Shown one piece after another: positions 46,961-56,220 of a stretch of DNA of 64,000 nt. The position numbers were made by a program, and so were the translations under genes. Position 1 is the stretch's first letter. Every line of letters starts with the position of its first letter. Location: the NCBI GenBank assembly GCA_963786395.1, contig CAWAZD010000007.1, positions 248,001 through 312,000 on the forward strand, read 5' to 3'. The stretch comes from Fen-1301 sp963786395 (GTDB taxonomy: Bacteria; Bacteroidota; Ignavibacteria; Ignavibacteriales; Ignavibacteriaceae). Under the pieces are notes generated by a model. The model worked only from the letters and a program-made list of their open reading frames with translations, did not search any database and was not told where the DNA came from.

Positions 46961-47422
46961 ATGGAAATTATTGAAGGCGATTTGAACATTAAGGGAAAAA
47001 AATTCGCAATTGTCTTAGCCCGCTTTAATGAATTTATCGGTTCTCAGATGCTTGAAGGCGCACTGGACTGCTTTAAGAAACAAGGCGTATCAGATAAGGA
47101 TATTATTCTTGTTAAAGTACCAGGCGCATTTGAAATTCCCCTTGCCGCCAGTAAGCTTGCCGTTTCAGGAAAATATTCCGCCATTATTTGTCTTGGTGCA
47201 GTTATAAGAGGCGGCACACCTCATTTTGAATATGTGGCAGGTGCATCAGCTACCGGAATTCAAAAAGTTTCTCTTAAATATGGGATACCCGTAATATTTG
47301 GAGTTTTAACGACTAACGATGTTGAGCAGGCAGTTGAACGCGCTTCAACTTCTAAAATGAATAAAGGTTATGATGCTGCTATGGTGGCCATCGAAATGGC
47401 TAACCTCCTCCAGAAAATTTAG
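46961..47422 (+). CDS. ribH: 6,7-dimethyl-8-ribityllumazine synthase
   Basis: RibH condenses an aminopyrimidine with dihydroxybutanone phosphate, the step before riboflavin. The 153-residue protein has FAIVLARFNEFI, VPGAFEIPLAASKLA, the phosphate-binding GAVIRGGTPHFEYV with the catalytic His, and FGVLTTNDVEQAVERAS. The length is standard for the icosahedral form. It follows prfA by 25 bp and may share its transcript. No other riboflavin gene is nearby. Confidence 0.96.
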   Translation: MEIIEGDLNIKGKKFAIVLARFNEFIGSQMLEGALDCFKKQGVSDKDIILVKVPGAFEIPLAASKLAVSGKYSAIICLGAVIRGGTPHFEYVAGASATGIQKVSLKYGIPVIFGVLTTNDVEQAVERASTSKMNKGYDAAMVAIEMANLLQKI

Positions 47423-47708
47423 TTTCTTTTACATTTTCACTTTTTTATCCTCTACTGAATGCCTGAGTATATCGCTTAATGCTCGCCCAACCGCCGTTAA
47501 GCCTTGGCACCCTTGTTTTAGTAGGTATTTACCAGGAAATAGTAGGTGTTTAGTAGGTAACTTTTTTAGGGATTCTATAAATTAGGCTGGAACAAATAAT
47601 TCATCTTTAACACGTTATTATATTAAATATTTATTTAAAAGTCAATAGCTAATTATTTTTTTATTATCAATTCCTTAAAAGCTATTCTTTAATCTTAGAG
47701 GGTGGCAT
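47423..47708. other. intergenic spacer with TAGTAGGT direct repeats
   Basis: No gene is seen. The octamer TAGTAGGT occurs three times within 40 bases (47519-47526, 47540-47547, 47551-47558). A 71-codon open frame at 47370-47585 overlaps ribH and is not convincing. Confidence 0.35.
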
Positions 47709-47826
47709 CAAATAAATTACGTTAAAAAAATTCGGCGGAATGAAGTGACAGTGAGCCATGCTGTTTGAGTGCAACGAGTTCATGGCGAGCAACGGAATGG
47801 AGCCGAATTTTTAGTAATTTATTTGG
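47709..47826. repeat. 118-bp inverted-repeat element
   Basis: Arms of about 25 bases, reading CAAATAAATTAC..TTCGGC on the left (47709-47736) and its complement on the right (47802-47826), enclose a second inverted pair, GAGCCATG/CATGGCGAG. The RNA would fold into a long stem. It contains no gene and resembles intergenic repeats; a regulatory or REP role is open. Confidence 0.5.
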
Positions 47827-47840
47827 CCTGTCCTTTTGGC

Positions 47841-47867
47841 GCTACCTTTTGGACATCAAAAGGTAGC
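47841..47867. repeat. strong hairpin similar to the one at 12150
   Basis: A perfect 11-bp stem, GCTACCTTTTG/CAAAAGGTAGC, has a five-base loop GACAT and is followed by AAAAAAGA. Stem length, loop size and the A-rich flank match the hairpin at 12150-12176, while the stem bases differ, as expected if structure and not sequence is kept. Confidence 0.45.
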
Positions 47868-47977
47868 AAAAAAGACCCTACCAATAAAGAATTTGAATAA
47901 TAATTTATTATTTGTCTCTTATTCATTATTTTATACCGGGTTAATTATATGTTTTATAATATTTTAGGAGAATGCGC

Positions 47978-48808
47978 ATGCCTCAGACTAAAAAGAAAAC
48001 TATAGTTGAATTTGCGGGTGGTCTTAAAGATCTCGTTATAAAAGTTGGGGGAAAGATTGTTTATTCCGGAGGAAATGAAAACAAGAAAGAATCCAAACAA
48101 TCTGAAAAACTTGAGATAGTCCAGGCTCAAATTTCCATGGTATCCAAATTCGCTAGTGGTATAAATAAAGTGCCGGCATTACAATATGCATGGAAGAAAT
48201 CTCGATTCAGAAAAACTACCAGGGCTTCTGCTAATCTGACTGCCGACGAAGTAGGCAATTCCGGAAAAGCTGCTGCTTATAATAAAATTATTTCCGCAAA
48301 CAATAGAGGAATGTTGAATGATTATCGGCCTAATTCTGGAAACTGCATTATTCCACCTACAGTTAGCGGGTTAGGGAATAATAAAACTGTTCTAAAATTC
48401 GATGGCATTACTCTAAAATTACTTTACTCAAAAGACAATGTGAAGTTTTCGTATTATAAGAAATTTATGACTCCCGTTGTTATATTATGCCCGTTTGATC
48501 CAAAGAAGATAAGCGACACACATTTTGAAGTCATATCCAAATGGTACGACATTAAAGAATTTTCTGCCCGGGAATGTGATGAGTTTTTCTTCCCTCTGGA
48601 TGCATCCGATATTGAAATAATAAATAAGTATAAGAATTGCATAATATATTTTGCATTTGTTGAGGAATTCCAAAACGTGAAAAAATCAAGATGGTATAAT
48701 GGAAATGCTGATGAATTTTCTTTAAATGGATTTCCGGATACTCCAATTATAATCCGGGATGATAAACCAGGAATTCGGCCAATGGATGGGGATTTTATGA
48801 AAGAATAA
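47978..48808 (+). CDS. hypothetical protein of unknown family
   Basis: I do not recognise this 276-residue protein. It has no signal peptide or membrane helix. The start is basic (PQTKKKTIVEFAGGLKDLVIK), residues 60-130 are rich in Ser, Asn and basic residues, and the C-terminal half is a beta-rich domain (LKFDGITLKLLYSKDN, MTPVVILCPFDPKK, KNCIIYFAFVEEF). I use the second of two close ATGs, because the AGGAG site at 47966-47970 is only one base from the first and seven from the second. A decayed partial copy of the C-terminal end follows at 48835. The gene is flanked by repeat-rich spacers, which suggests a variable locus. Confidence 0.6.
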   Translation: MPQTKKKTIVEFAGGLKDLVIKVGGKIVYSGGNENKKESKQSEKLEIVQAQISMVSKFASGINKVPALQYAWKKSRFRKTTRASANLTADEVGNSGKAAAYNKIISANNRGMLNDYRPNSGNCIIPPTVSGLGNNKTVLKFDGITLKLLYSKDNVKFSYYKKFMTPVVILCPFDPKKISDTHFEVISKWYDIKEFSARECDEFFFPLDASDIEIINKYKNCIIYFAFVEEFQNVKKSRWYNGNADEFSLNGFPDTPIIIRDDKPGIRPMDGDFMKE

Positions 48809-48834
48809 TACACCTGACTTGAAATGACCCCTAA

Positions 48835-48969
48835 AAGTGTACAGAAATTTTCTTCCGGTCTGAAGCAAGAGATGTAGAGATAATGAATAAATACAACAAT
48901 TGTATAATATATATCACTTTTGTAGATGAGTATGGCAGCGGAACAATTACCTTCCAGGCTGTTGAATAG
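48835..48969 (+). pseudogene. remnant duplicate of the C-terminal part of the preceding hypothetical gene
   Basis: This short open stretch reads IFFRSEARDVEIMNKYNNCI then IYITFVDEY. It clearly matches FFFPLDASDIEIINKYKNCI then IYFAFVEEF of the 47978 protein. It has no start codon of its own and ends at TAG 48967-48969 after GTITFQAVE. It is a degraded tandem copy or the scar of a recombination event. About 190 bp of A+T-rich sequence without a convincing gene follow to 49156. Confidence 0.65.
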
Positions 48970-49156
48970 GTTATTTTATGTTATTCTGGAGGAGCGACGC
49001 AACTTATAAATGGAGCTTTTACAATGAAGTGGACATTAGTAGTTTTTTGTGCTTTCAGTTTTGAGGAAATATATTTAATTTGCTTCTGTAAATTATTGAA
49101 GAGGATACGGATAGGCAATTTTCTACTTTTTAGAATTCATAATAATTGCAGGTAAA

Positions 49157-51391
49157 ATGAAAAAATCACTGACGCTTTTATTCGTCCTCTATTTTGTTTC
49201 AATTTTCCCTCAACAAGCCAGTTCCTGGAAAGTTTACTCTTCGATGAGTAATGTAACCGATTTTGTTATATCAGGAAACTCTATTTGGGGAGCTACAACA
49301 GGCGGAGCATTTCAATTTACTCCTAAAGATAGTACCTACAATAAATTTACCAGGGTTGAGGGTATGTCGGGAATTTCTATTTCTTCAATTGCGGCGGATA
49401 AATCCGGGAATATCTGGTTCGGAAGTAGTAATGGAGCCCTGGATTATTATAATATAAGCACAAAACAAATTGAATCAATTACTGACATCTTAAATTCCGA
49501 TAAAACAAACAAACAAATCTATAGTTTACAAACAGCGGGTGACACTATTGTTGCTGCCACAGATTTCGGAATTTGCTTAATTGACTCTAAGGATATTGTA
49601 CTGTTTGATACTTTCTTCAAATTAGGTTCATTGCCCTCCAATTCTAAAATTAATTTCGCCGTTAAATACGATCTGATTTATGCAGCATCGGATAACGGTG
49701 CCGTTATTCAAATACCTGGTACCACAAACTTATCGGCGCCGGAATCATGGAATGTGTTTACAACTGTTAATGGCTTACCTTCCAATAAGATCAGTAAGAT
49801 TATTAAATTTAATAATCAGATAATTGCTGCTTCAGACCTGGGGTTAGCTTCATTTAATGGGTCCGGGTTTGATAACTTTATCCCAGCCCTAAATAATCAG
49901 AATATTAGTGATCTTTATGTGTCCGGAGATTCCTTATTCATCCTGCAGGGAAATCAAAATGTTTATTTGTATACAGGTGGGAATTTAAGTTTAATTTATA
50001 CTTTCCCAGTTAGCGTTACTCATTTTAAAAATGATATGGTAAATGGCCTATTAGGGTCAACCGGAAGTGGAATAGCACAATTAAAAAATAATATTCTAAA
50101 ATACATCTATCCCAATGGACCGACTGCTAATTTATTTTTGAACCTTTCTGTTGGTAAAGATGGAACTCTTTGGATCAGCACCGGAAAAGATTTTCATGGT
50201 GTTGGATTTTATTCATTATCAAATGGCTTTTGGACAAATTATAATGCTAGTAATAATCCTAAGCTTCCGACTAATGATTATTATTCAATTTTTGCTGCTT
50301 CGGATGGAACAGTATATGCCGGAAGTTGGGGGCGAGGCTTTGCCCGGTATAAAAACGGAAAGATTGATATTTATTCAGCAGCGATAACAGGAATGCTTGG
50401 AATTCCAAGTGACCCGACATGGTTGGTAATAACGAGTTTTGCCCAAGACAGTAAAAACAATCTCTGGATTTTGAACTATGGTGCTGCAGATAGAAAAAAC
50501 CTCACTATGCTAACAACCGACAGTGTTTATTATCATTTCCTTATTCCCGCCACTGCTAACATGGATCCTGAATATCAATTGGATCTGGCTATTGATCAAT
50601 ATGATACGAAATGGTATATATCCCAGGATGGTCAAAATCATGGATTGATTTACTTCAATGAAAACGGAACACCTAATGATCCCACCGATGATAAATCCGC
50701 ATTCGTACAAAATCTTAACAATAATAATGGCGTTAATTGTATAGCCGTTGATAAAAACGGAGACATCTGGGTAGGTACCAGTTTAGGTGTAAACATTGTA
50801 ACTAATACTTATACAATTACTCAATCACCCGCACCTCAGTTAAGTATTAGCTCTGTTTTTATACTCCGCCAGCAAAGTATTAATTGTATTTTAGTAGACC
50901 CGCTAAATCAAAAGTGGATTGGCACAAACCAGGGATTGTTTGTAGTAAATCAGGATGGCACTACTCTGTTGAATGTTTATGATTCAAAGAACAGCCCTCT
51001 CAATTCTGATATTATTACAAATTTAGCTATGGATGAAAATTCCGGAACAGTTTATATAAGCACCAATTCTGGACTTTTCTCATTGAAGACCTCTTCCGTA
51101 AAACCTGTCCTGAGTTTTGCAGGACTGCAGGTTCATCCAAGCCCGTTTGTATTAAAAAATTCTAATAACCAATTAACAATAGATGGTTTAATTGCAGATA
51201 CTGATATTAAAATATTATCTATATCCGGATCATTAGTTAAAGAGTTCACTTCCCCGGGAGGCAGGATTGCATTCTGGGATGGCACAGATTCAAAAGGTTC
51301 ATTAGTTAGCAGCGGAATTTATATTATAGTAGCTTTTGATAAAGATGGAAATAACGTGGCTGCCGGTAAAATTGCTGTGTTAAGGGAATGA
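49157..51391 (+). CDS. PorZ-like secreted two-propeller protein with C-terminal sorting domain
   Basis: The 744-residue protein has a signal peptide (about 1-18), then propeller blades of the Reg_prop/PorZ type through to about residue 640 (SVWKVYSS-like start SSWKVYSSMSNVTDFVISGN, GNIWFGSSNGALDYY, GDIWVGTSLGVNIV, QKWIGTNQGLFVV). The C-terminal beta-sandwich (DIKILSISGSLVKEF, FWDGTDSKGSLVSSGIYIIV) is the FlgD-like/type IX sorting domain. PorZ is a surface component of the attachment complex of the type IX secretion system, with two propellers and such a tail. The length is close to PorZ. The assignment is by architecture; other type IX genes are not in the window. Confidence 0.65.
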   Translation: MKKSLTLLFVLYFVSIFPQQASSWKVYSSMSNVTDFVISGNSIWGATTGGAFQFTPKDSTYNKFTRVEGMSGISISSIAADKSGNIWFGSSNGALDYYNISTKQIESITDILNSDKTNKQIYSLQTAGDTIVAATDFGICLIDSKDIVLFDTFFKLGSLPSNSKINFAVKYDLIYAASDNGAVIQIPGTTNLSAPESWNVFTTVNGLPSNKISKIIKFNNQIIAASDLGLASFNGSGFDNFIPALNNQNISDLYVSGDSLFILQGNQNVYLYTGGNLSLIYTFPVSVTHFKNDMVNGLLGSTGSGIAQLKNNILKYIYPNGPTANLFLNLSVGKDGTLWISTGKDFHGVGFYSLSNGFWTNYNASNNPKLPTNDYYSIFAASDGTVYAGSWGRGFARYKNGKIDIYSAAITGMLGIPSDPTWLVITSFAQDSKNNLWILNYGAADRKNLTMLTTDSVYYHFLIPATANMDPEYQLDLAIDQYDTKWYISQDGQNHGLIYFNENGTPNDPTDDKSAFVQNLNNNNGVNCIAVDKNGDIWVGTSLGVNIVTNTYTITQSPAPQLSISSVFILRQQSINCILVDPLNQKWIGTNQGLFVVNQDGTTLLNVYDSKNSPLNSDIITNLAMDENSGTVYISTNSGLFSLKTSSVKPVLSFAGLQVHPSPFVLKNSNNQLTIDGLIADTDIKILSISGSLVKEFTSPGGRIAFWDGTDSKGSLVSSGIYIIVAFDKDGNNVAAGKIAVLRE

Positions 51392-51406
51392 TTTTACCGG
51401 GATACC

Positions 51407-53354
51407 ATGATTGATTTATTAAATATTTCTCTCCAATTCGGAGGGAAATTTCTTTTCAGAGATGTTAATTTTAAGATAAGTTCAGGCGACAGAATTTCTC
51501 TCGTGGGTGCTAATGGTACCGGGAAATCTTCAATCTTAAAAATAATTGCCGGACAACTACAGCCGGAATCGGGGAAAATACAAAAACAGAAACGAATTAC
51601 TATTGGTTACCTTCCGCAGGATCAGATCATTCATGAAGGAAAAAGTCTGATTGTAGAAGCTACTTCTGCGCTTAATGATATTATTGATCTTCAGAAAAAA
51701 GAAGAAGAGATTACTGAAAAGTTATCTGACGCAGAATTGACTGATGAAGAGAATGATGATTTAATTAATCAATTGGGGGAAGTGCACCACCGGCTTCAGG
51801 AATTGGATTCGTACAGCACGGAAGCAAGAGTTGAAAAAATACTCATCGGGCTTGGATTCGAGAAGGAAGAATTCGGCAAACTGACAAACGAATTCTCAGG
51901 CGGATGGCAGATGAGAATTGCTTTGGCTAAAATATTAATTTCCCAGAATGATCTCTTATTAATGGATGAACCAACAAATCATCTTGATATAGATTCTCTT
52001 AACTGGCTTACCTCATTTCTTAAAAATTATAAGGGAGCTTTATTAATTGTTTCTCATGATAAAAGATTCATTAATGATGTAACAAATAAAACTCTTGAAA
52101 TATATCTCGGAAAGTTTAATACTTTTAATGGTAATTACGGTGCCTTCCTGAAATATAAAGAAGAAAGGGATTTACTCGCCGAGAATCAATATATCCAGCA
52201 GCAAAAGAAGATTAAAGAAACTGAGAAGTTTATTGAGCGGTTCAGGTACAAAGCTACCAAAGCCAAACAGGTACAAAGCCGGATAAAGCAATTGGATAAA
52301 GTTACATTGATTGAATTGCCTGAAAGTAAAGCCGATATATCAATATAATTTTCCCCCTCCTCCTCCAAGCGGTAAAGTAAACATGGATCTTAAAGGTATT
52401 AGTAAATCCTTTGGACAAAAGACAGTATTCAGTAATGTAAATTTCCAGATTGACCGGGGAGAGAAGATTGCATTTGTTGGTCCTAACGGTGCAGGCAAAA
52501 CAACGCTTGCTAAAATTATAGCGGGAGTAATTAATTATGACAACGGGGTGCGCATAATCGGGCATAACACAATAATTTCATATTATGCACAGGATGTAGC
52601 TGACAATCTGGATCCGGATAAAGACATAATAGAAACGATTGAAACTATTTCAGAAGAAAAAACACTTGGGCAATTAAGATCATTGTTGGGATCATTTCTT
52701 TTTTCGGGAGATGATGTATTTAAGACCGTCGGGGTGTTATCCGGTGGTGAAAAAAGCAGAGTTGCTTTAGTTAAGATATTGTTAACTAAAGCCAATTTTA
52801 TAATACTCGATGAACCGACAAACCATCTTGACATTTCATCAAAGGAAGTGCTTCAGAAAGCATTAGTTGAATTCCCGGGTTCATTGATTCTGGTATCGCA
52901 TGATGTTGATTTCCTTGCTCCTATAGTTAATAAAGTTGTTGAGATCAGAAAAGGTGAGGTTAAAATATTCCCCGGTGGAATAGAATATTATCTGGATAAG
53001 AAGCAGGTAACTGCTATTGAAGAAGAGTCGATTAGATTAAAAAAGATATCCGATTCATCTGGTTCCAAGAAAGATCAAAAACGTAATGAAGCTGAGCTGA
53101 GGCAGAAAAAATATCTGGCAACAAAAGACATTCTTAAAAAAGTAAGCAGTATTGAAAAGAAAATTGAGATACTTGAACTTAAGCAAAAGGAATTGGAGAA
53201 ACTATTGGCAGATCCTACGGTGTATTCAAACCCGCAGGAAGTGAAAGAAAGGAACCATGAATATCAACATACTAAAGAAAAACTTGAGTCTTCAATTGCT
53301 GAATGGGAAAAATATTCTGAAGAACTTCATAATATTGAGAAACAATTTACTTAA
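51407..53354 (+). CDS. ABC-F family ATPase, one frameshift between the halves
   Basis: ABC-F proteins act on the ribosome and carry two ATPase domains without membrane helices. The first half has Walker A GANGTGKSS, signature FSGGWQMRIALAK and Walker B LLMDEPTNHLD, then the charged linker. The frame stops at 52348. Removing one T near 52348-52352 reads KADISINFPPPPPSGKV and joins the second half with GPNGAGKTT, LSGGEKSRVALVK and FIILDEPTNHLD and a C-terminal coiled coil, 649 codons in all. This is the length of the Uup/YdiF-type members. A single-base error is likely. The gene converges on the ROK kinase gene, sharing four bases at the stops. Confidence 0.82.
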
Positions 53355-54325
53355 ACTCTTACTCCTGTATACTCTTCAGCTAGTGCAATTCCACCGAATA
53401 GAGCAGCATCATCCTTTAATTTTGTAGAAGCTATTTTAAGACCCTTCACTGAAGCTTTAAGTGAATTATTATAAAAAACCTCCCTGATGATAGGAAGCAT
53501 GAACCCTGACATAGCTTCAATAACACCCCCGCCCAGAACAATTAAATCAAGGTTGAGTAAATTATTAATATCTGCTAAAACTTTCCCGGTCATTTTACAC
53601 GAATAAGTGACACTATTAATAACTACCTTATCACCTCTTTTTACTGCCAGAGAAAGCGCACCACTTTTTATAGGAATGCCTTCATCAACTAATTCTTTAA
53701 GAACACATTTCTTCTTTGCCTTGATATCTTTTTTGATTCGCTTAACGATTGCAGTACGGCTCGCTGCTGCTTCAAAGCAACCTCTATTACCGCATCCGCA
53801 TAAAGGACCTCCTTCCATAACTTTTATATGACCAATTTCACCTGCTGTAAAATTTGATCCTCTAAATAATCTATGATTAAATATCAAGCCGCCTCCAATA
53901 CCCGTACCTAAAAATACCGCGAGCATATTCTCAGCTTTTCTGCCTATCCCGAAATGCTTTATGCCAAGAGCTCCCATATGGACATCATTCTCAAGTATAA
54001 TCGGATATGGAACAAATTTCCGGAGTTTCTCCTTCATATTATAATTATGTATTCCAAGATTTGGTGCAAGAGAAATTAATCCAGTATTGGGATTTACACT
54101 TCCCGGTACTCCAATACAAACGGCAGCAATTGATTCTGATTTAATATCCGCAGTTTCTATTGTTTCTTCAATTATATCTGCAAGATCACTTACATACTTT
54201 TTTGCGGATACTCCCTTTTCAGTGGATTTTTTAACTCTGGCAATTATACCCTGGAAAGAGTTTAGAACTGCGGCTAATATTTTAGTGCCACCCATATCGA
54301 TGCTGATTATGTATTTCTGTTTCAG
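53351..54325 (-). CDS. ROK-family sugar kinase (glucokinase-like)
   Basis: This ROK protein has the ATP loop ISIDMGGTKILAAV, the ENDVHMGALG and LGTGIGGGLIFN segments, the ROK metal motif GEIGHIKV, and the zinc cluster CGCGNRGCFEAAAS. Such kinases phosphorylate glucose or N-acetylated hexoses. I place the start at a CTG (54325): a perfect AGGAGG site is four bases upstream and the following KQKYIISIDMGG is the usual N-terminus. An ATG at 54391 would add 22 residues that mimic a lipoprotein signal (VIGGC) and would put the kinase outside the cytoplasm. It is divergent from rsmA and converges on the ABC-F gene. The substrate is not determinable. Confidence 0.83.
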   Translation of the reverse strand: MKQKYIISIDMGGTKILAAVLNSFQGIIARVKKSTEKGVSAKKYVSDLADIIEETIETADIKSESIAAVCIGVPGSVNPNTGLISLAPNLGIHNYNMKEKLRKFVPYPIILENDVHMGALGIKHFGIGRKAENMLAVFLGTGIGGGLIFNHRLFRGSNFTAGEIGHIKVMEGGPLCGCGNRGCFEAAASRTAIVKRIKKDIKAKKKCVLKELVDEGIPIKSGALSLAVKRGDKVVINSVTYSCKMTGKVLADINNLLNLDLIVLGGGVIEAMSGFMLPIIREVFYNNSLKASVKGLKIASTKLKDDAALFGGIALAEEYTGVRV

Positions 54326-54433
54326 ATATCCTCCTTTGGTAAAACAACCCCCAATAACAAATAAAGTTAGGAATAATATTTTTCTTTCCAAAATAACTCT
54401 GGTATTTTAGGCAATGAATTAGAATATTTAATA

Positions 54434-55222
54434 ATGCAAAATATCAGACCTATTAAGAGATTCGGTCAGAATTATCTGACGGATCCAAACATTCTACGAA
54501 AGATAGCAGACGAAATTGATCCTATGCCGGGGGATAATATTATAGAAATCGGACCTGGTTTAGGGGCTTTAACCAGTAAACTTATGGAAAAAGTACCTTC
54601 AATTACGGCAATTGAGATAGATAAAAGAGTCGGTGATGAACTAAAGGCAAAGTTCCCGGGATTGAAATTATTAATCCAGGATTTCCTTAAAACCGATCTT
54701 AAATCTATCTTTTCTGAAAGTAGTATTAAATTACGGATTACGGGAAATATTCCCTATAACCTTACCTCCCCTATTTTATTTCTGATTATTGAAAACAGCT
54801 CAATTATCAGGGATTCAGTTCTTATGATCCAACTCGAAGTTGCGCAGCGTATTACCTCAAAAAAAGGGACAAAGGAATATGGCATCCTTTCTGTCCTTCT
54901 TAATTATTTCTGTGATGTAAAATTATGCTTCAAAGTGTCACCGAATGTATTCACTCCAAAACCAAAAGTCTGGTCAGGAGTAATTCATTTATATCCTAAA
55001 CAATTAAATATTACTGATCAGGAAAAGAAAGTATTTATTCAGATAGTAAAAGCATCTTTCGGAAACAGAAGAAAAACCTTAAAAAATTCCCTTAGTAATA
55101 GTATATTTAAAGAAATTGATTTTGAGAATTCCGGAATTGACTTATCTTTAAGAGCCGAGCAGCTTGATATCGAGGATTTTGTAACTCTTTCTAATTTCAT
55201 ACTAAAAAAAACTATTATATAG
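54434..55222 (+). CDS. rsmA: 16S rRNA (adenine1518-N6/adenine1519-N6)-dimethyltransferase
   Basis: RsmA (KsgA) dimethylates two adenines in helix 45 of 16S rRNA late in small-subunit assembly. The 262-residue protein has the N-terminal RFGQNYLTDPNILRKIADEI, the SAM site IIEIGPGLGALT, the acidic AIEIDKRV, the catalytic GNIPYNLTSPIL, and the C-terminal FGNRRKTLKNSL. The length is normal. It starts a short run with the PAP2 and ubiE genes. Confidence 0.96.
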   Translation: MQNIRPIKRFGQNYLTDPNILRKIADEIDPMPGDNIIEIGPGLGALTSKLMEKVPSITAIEIDKRVGDELKAKFPGLKLLIQDFLKTDLKSIFSESSIKLRITGNIPYNLTSPILFLIIENSSIIRDSVLMIQLEVAQRITSKKGTKEYGILSVLLNYFCDVKLCFKVSPNVFTPKPKVWSGVIHLYPKQLNITDQEKKVFIQIVKASFGNRRKTLKNSLSNSIFKEIDFENSGIDLSLRAEQLDIEDFVTLSNFILKKTII

Positions 55223-55239
55223 AATCTTATTAATAACCA

Positions 55240-56220
55240 ATGGACAGAATAAAGAATATTCTTTTTAATTTGAAGACCTATGACATTGTAGTCATAATCT
55301 TTTTTATTTTTCTTTCTATACTAAACCTAATTTATCATAGTGTTATTCCCCGTTCAACGGAATTTGTTTTTACAAACATTGGTATTATTGCTGCAGCTTT
55401 TCTGCTTGCTTATCTTGAGTACAATTTCAAAAACCAGTTCTGGCGCATAATTCATTACTGGTATATTGCCCCCCTTATTTTAATAACATTCAATCAGCTG
55501 TATTATTTGATTTGGCCGATAAGGCAGCAGGATTATGATACCCTTTTTATTAATATCGACAGATTCATTTTCGGCGGGGACCCAACAAAGTTTTTATACC
55601 ACATCGCTAATCCGGTGCTGACAGAATTGCTTATGATAATATATAGCAGTTTTTATCTTCTGCCTATTATTCTAGCCTTGGTTTTACTCAGGAAGAAAAG
55701 ATATTTTGCATGTGATTATGCTGTGTTCTCAATTATTTATGGTTTTTATTTGTCATACCTGGGTTATTTCGCCTTGCCGGCAATTGGTCCCCGGTTCATG
55801 CTGCATGATTTTAATAAACTTTCCATTGAACTTCCCGGGTTATGGCTGACCAAGTTCTTAAGACAATTTGTGAATATCGGCGAAGGAATCCCTGCGGGAA
55901 CTTTAACAACTACTGATGTAATTCAGAGGGATGTTTTCCCAAGCGGGCACACTATGATAACATTAATAACAATTTATTTGTCGGTAAAATTAAAAAGCAG
56001 ATCAAGATATTGGCTTGTCCCCATAGGATGTTTACTGATACTTGCAACCGTATACCTTAGATACCATTACGTAATTGATCTTATAGGCGGTTTCATTTTC
56101 GCTGCTTTCTCATTGTGGAGTGGTAAAATAATTTTTAACTGGTGGCGCAGAGTAAGAGGATTAAACGAATTTGTTTATGGAAAGTACCAAAAAGATGAAC
56201 AGGAAAAAGAACCAGGTTAA
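55240..56220 (+). CDS. PAP2-superfamily membrane phosphatase/transferase
   Basis: The 326-residue protein has about seven membrane helices and the PAP2 acid-phosphatase motifs PSGHTMIT (about 230) and RYHYVIDLIGG (about 272), where His and Asp are catalytic. The family removes phosphate from lipid phosphates or diphosphates; this branch (PAP2_3, related to inositol phosphorylceramide synthases) also includes transferases. The substrate is unknown. It lies 17 bp after rsmA and its end overlaps ubiE. A role in lipid or undecaprenyl phosphate metabolism would fit but is not shown. Confidence 0.8.
   Translation: MDRIKNILFNLKTYDIVVIIFFIFLSILNLIYHSVIPRSTEFVFTNIGIIAAAFLLAYLEYNFKNQFWRIIHYWYIAPLILITFNQLYYLIWPIRQQDYDTLFINIDRFIFGGDPTKFLYHIANPVLTELLMIIYSSFYLLPIILALVLLRKKRYFACDYAVFSIIYGFYLSYLGYFALPAIGPRFMLHDFNKLSIELPGLWLTKFLRQFVNIGEGIPAGTLTTTDVIQRDVFPSGHTMITLITIYLSVKLKSRSRYWLVPIGCLLILATVYLRYHYVIDLIGGFIFAAFSLWSGKIIFNWWRRVRGLNEFVYGKYQKDEQEKEPG

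Noticed and set aside
47519..47558. Three TAGTAGGT copies as a possible CRISPR or iteron array
   Set aside because: Too short and irregularly spaced (21 and 11 bases), with no associated gene.
49024..49155. 43-codon frame starting MKWTLVVFCAF, which looks like a signal peptide
   Set aside because: No ribosome site, no mature domain, and ends three bases before the next gene start; it may be a remnant but cannot be supported.
54326..54391. Lipoprotein signal on the ROK kinase
   Set aside because: The extension comes from an upstream in-frame ATG; the strong AGGAGG site and family N-terminus support a start at 54325.
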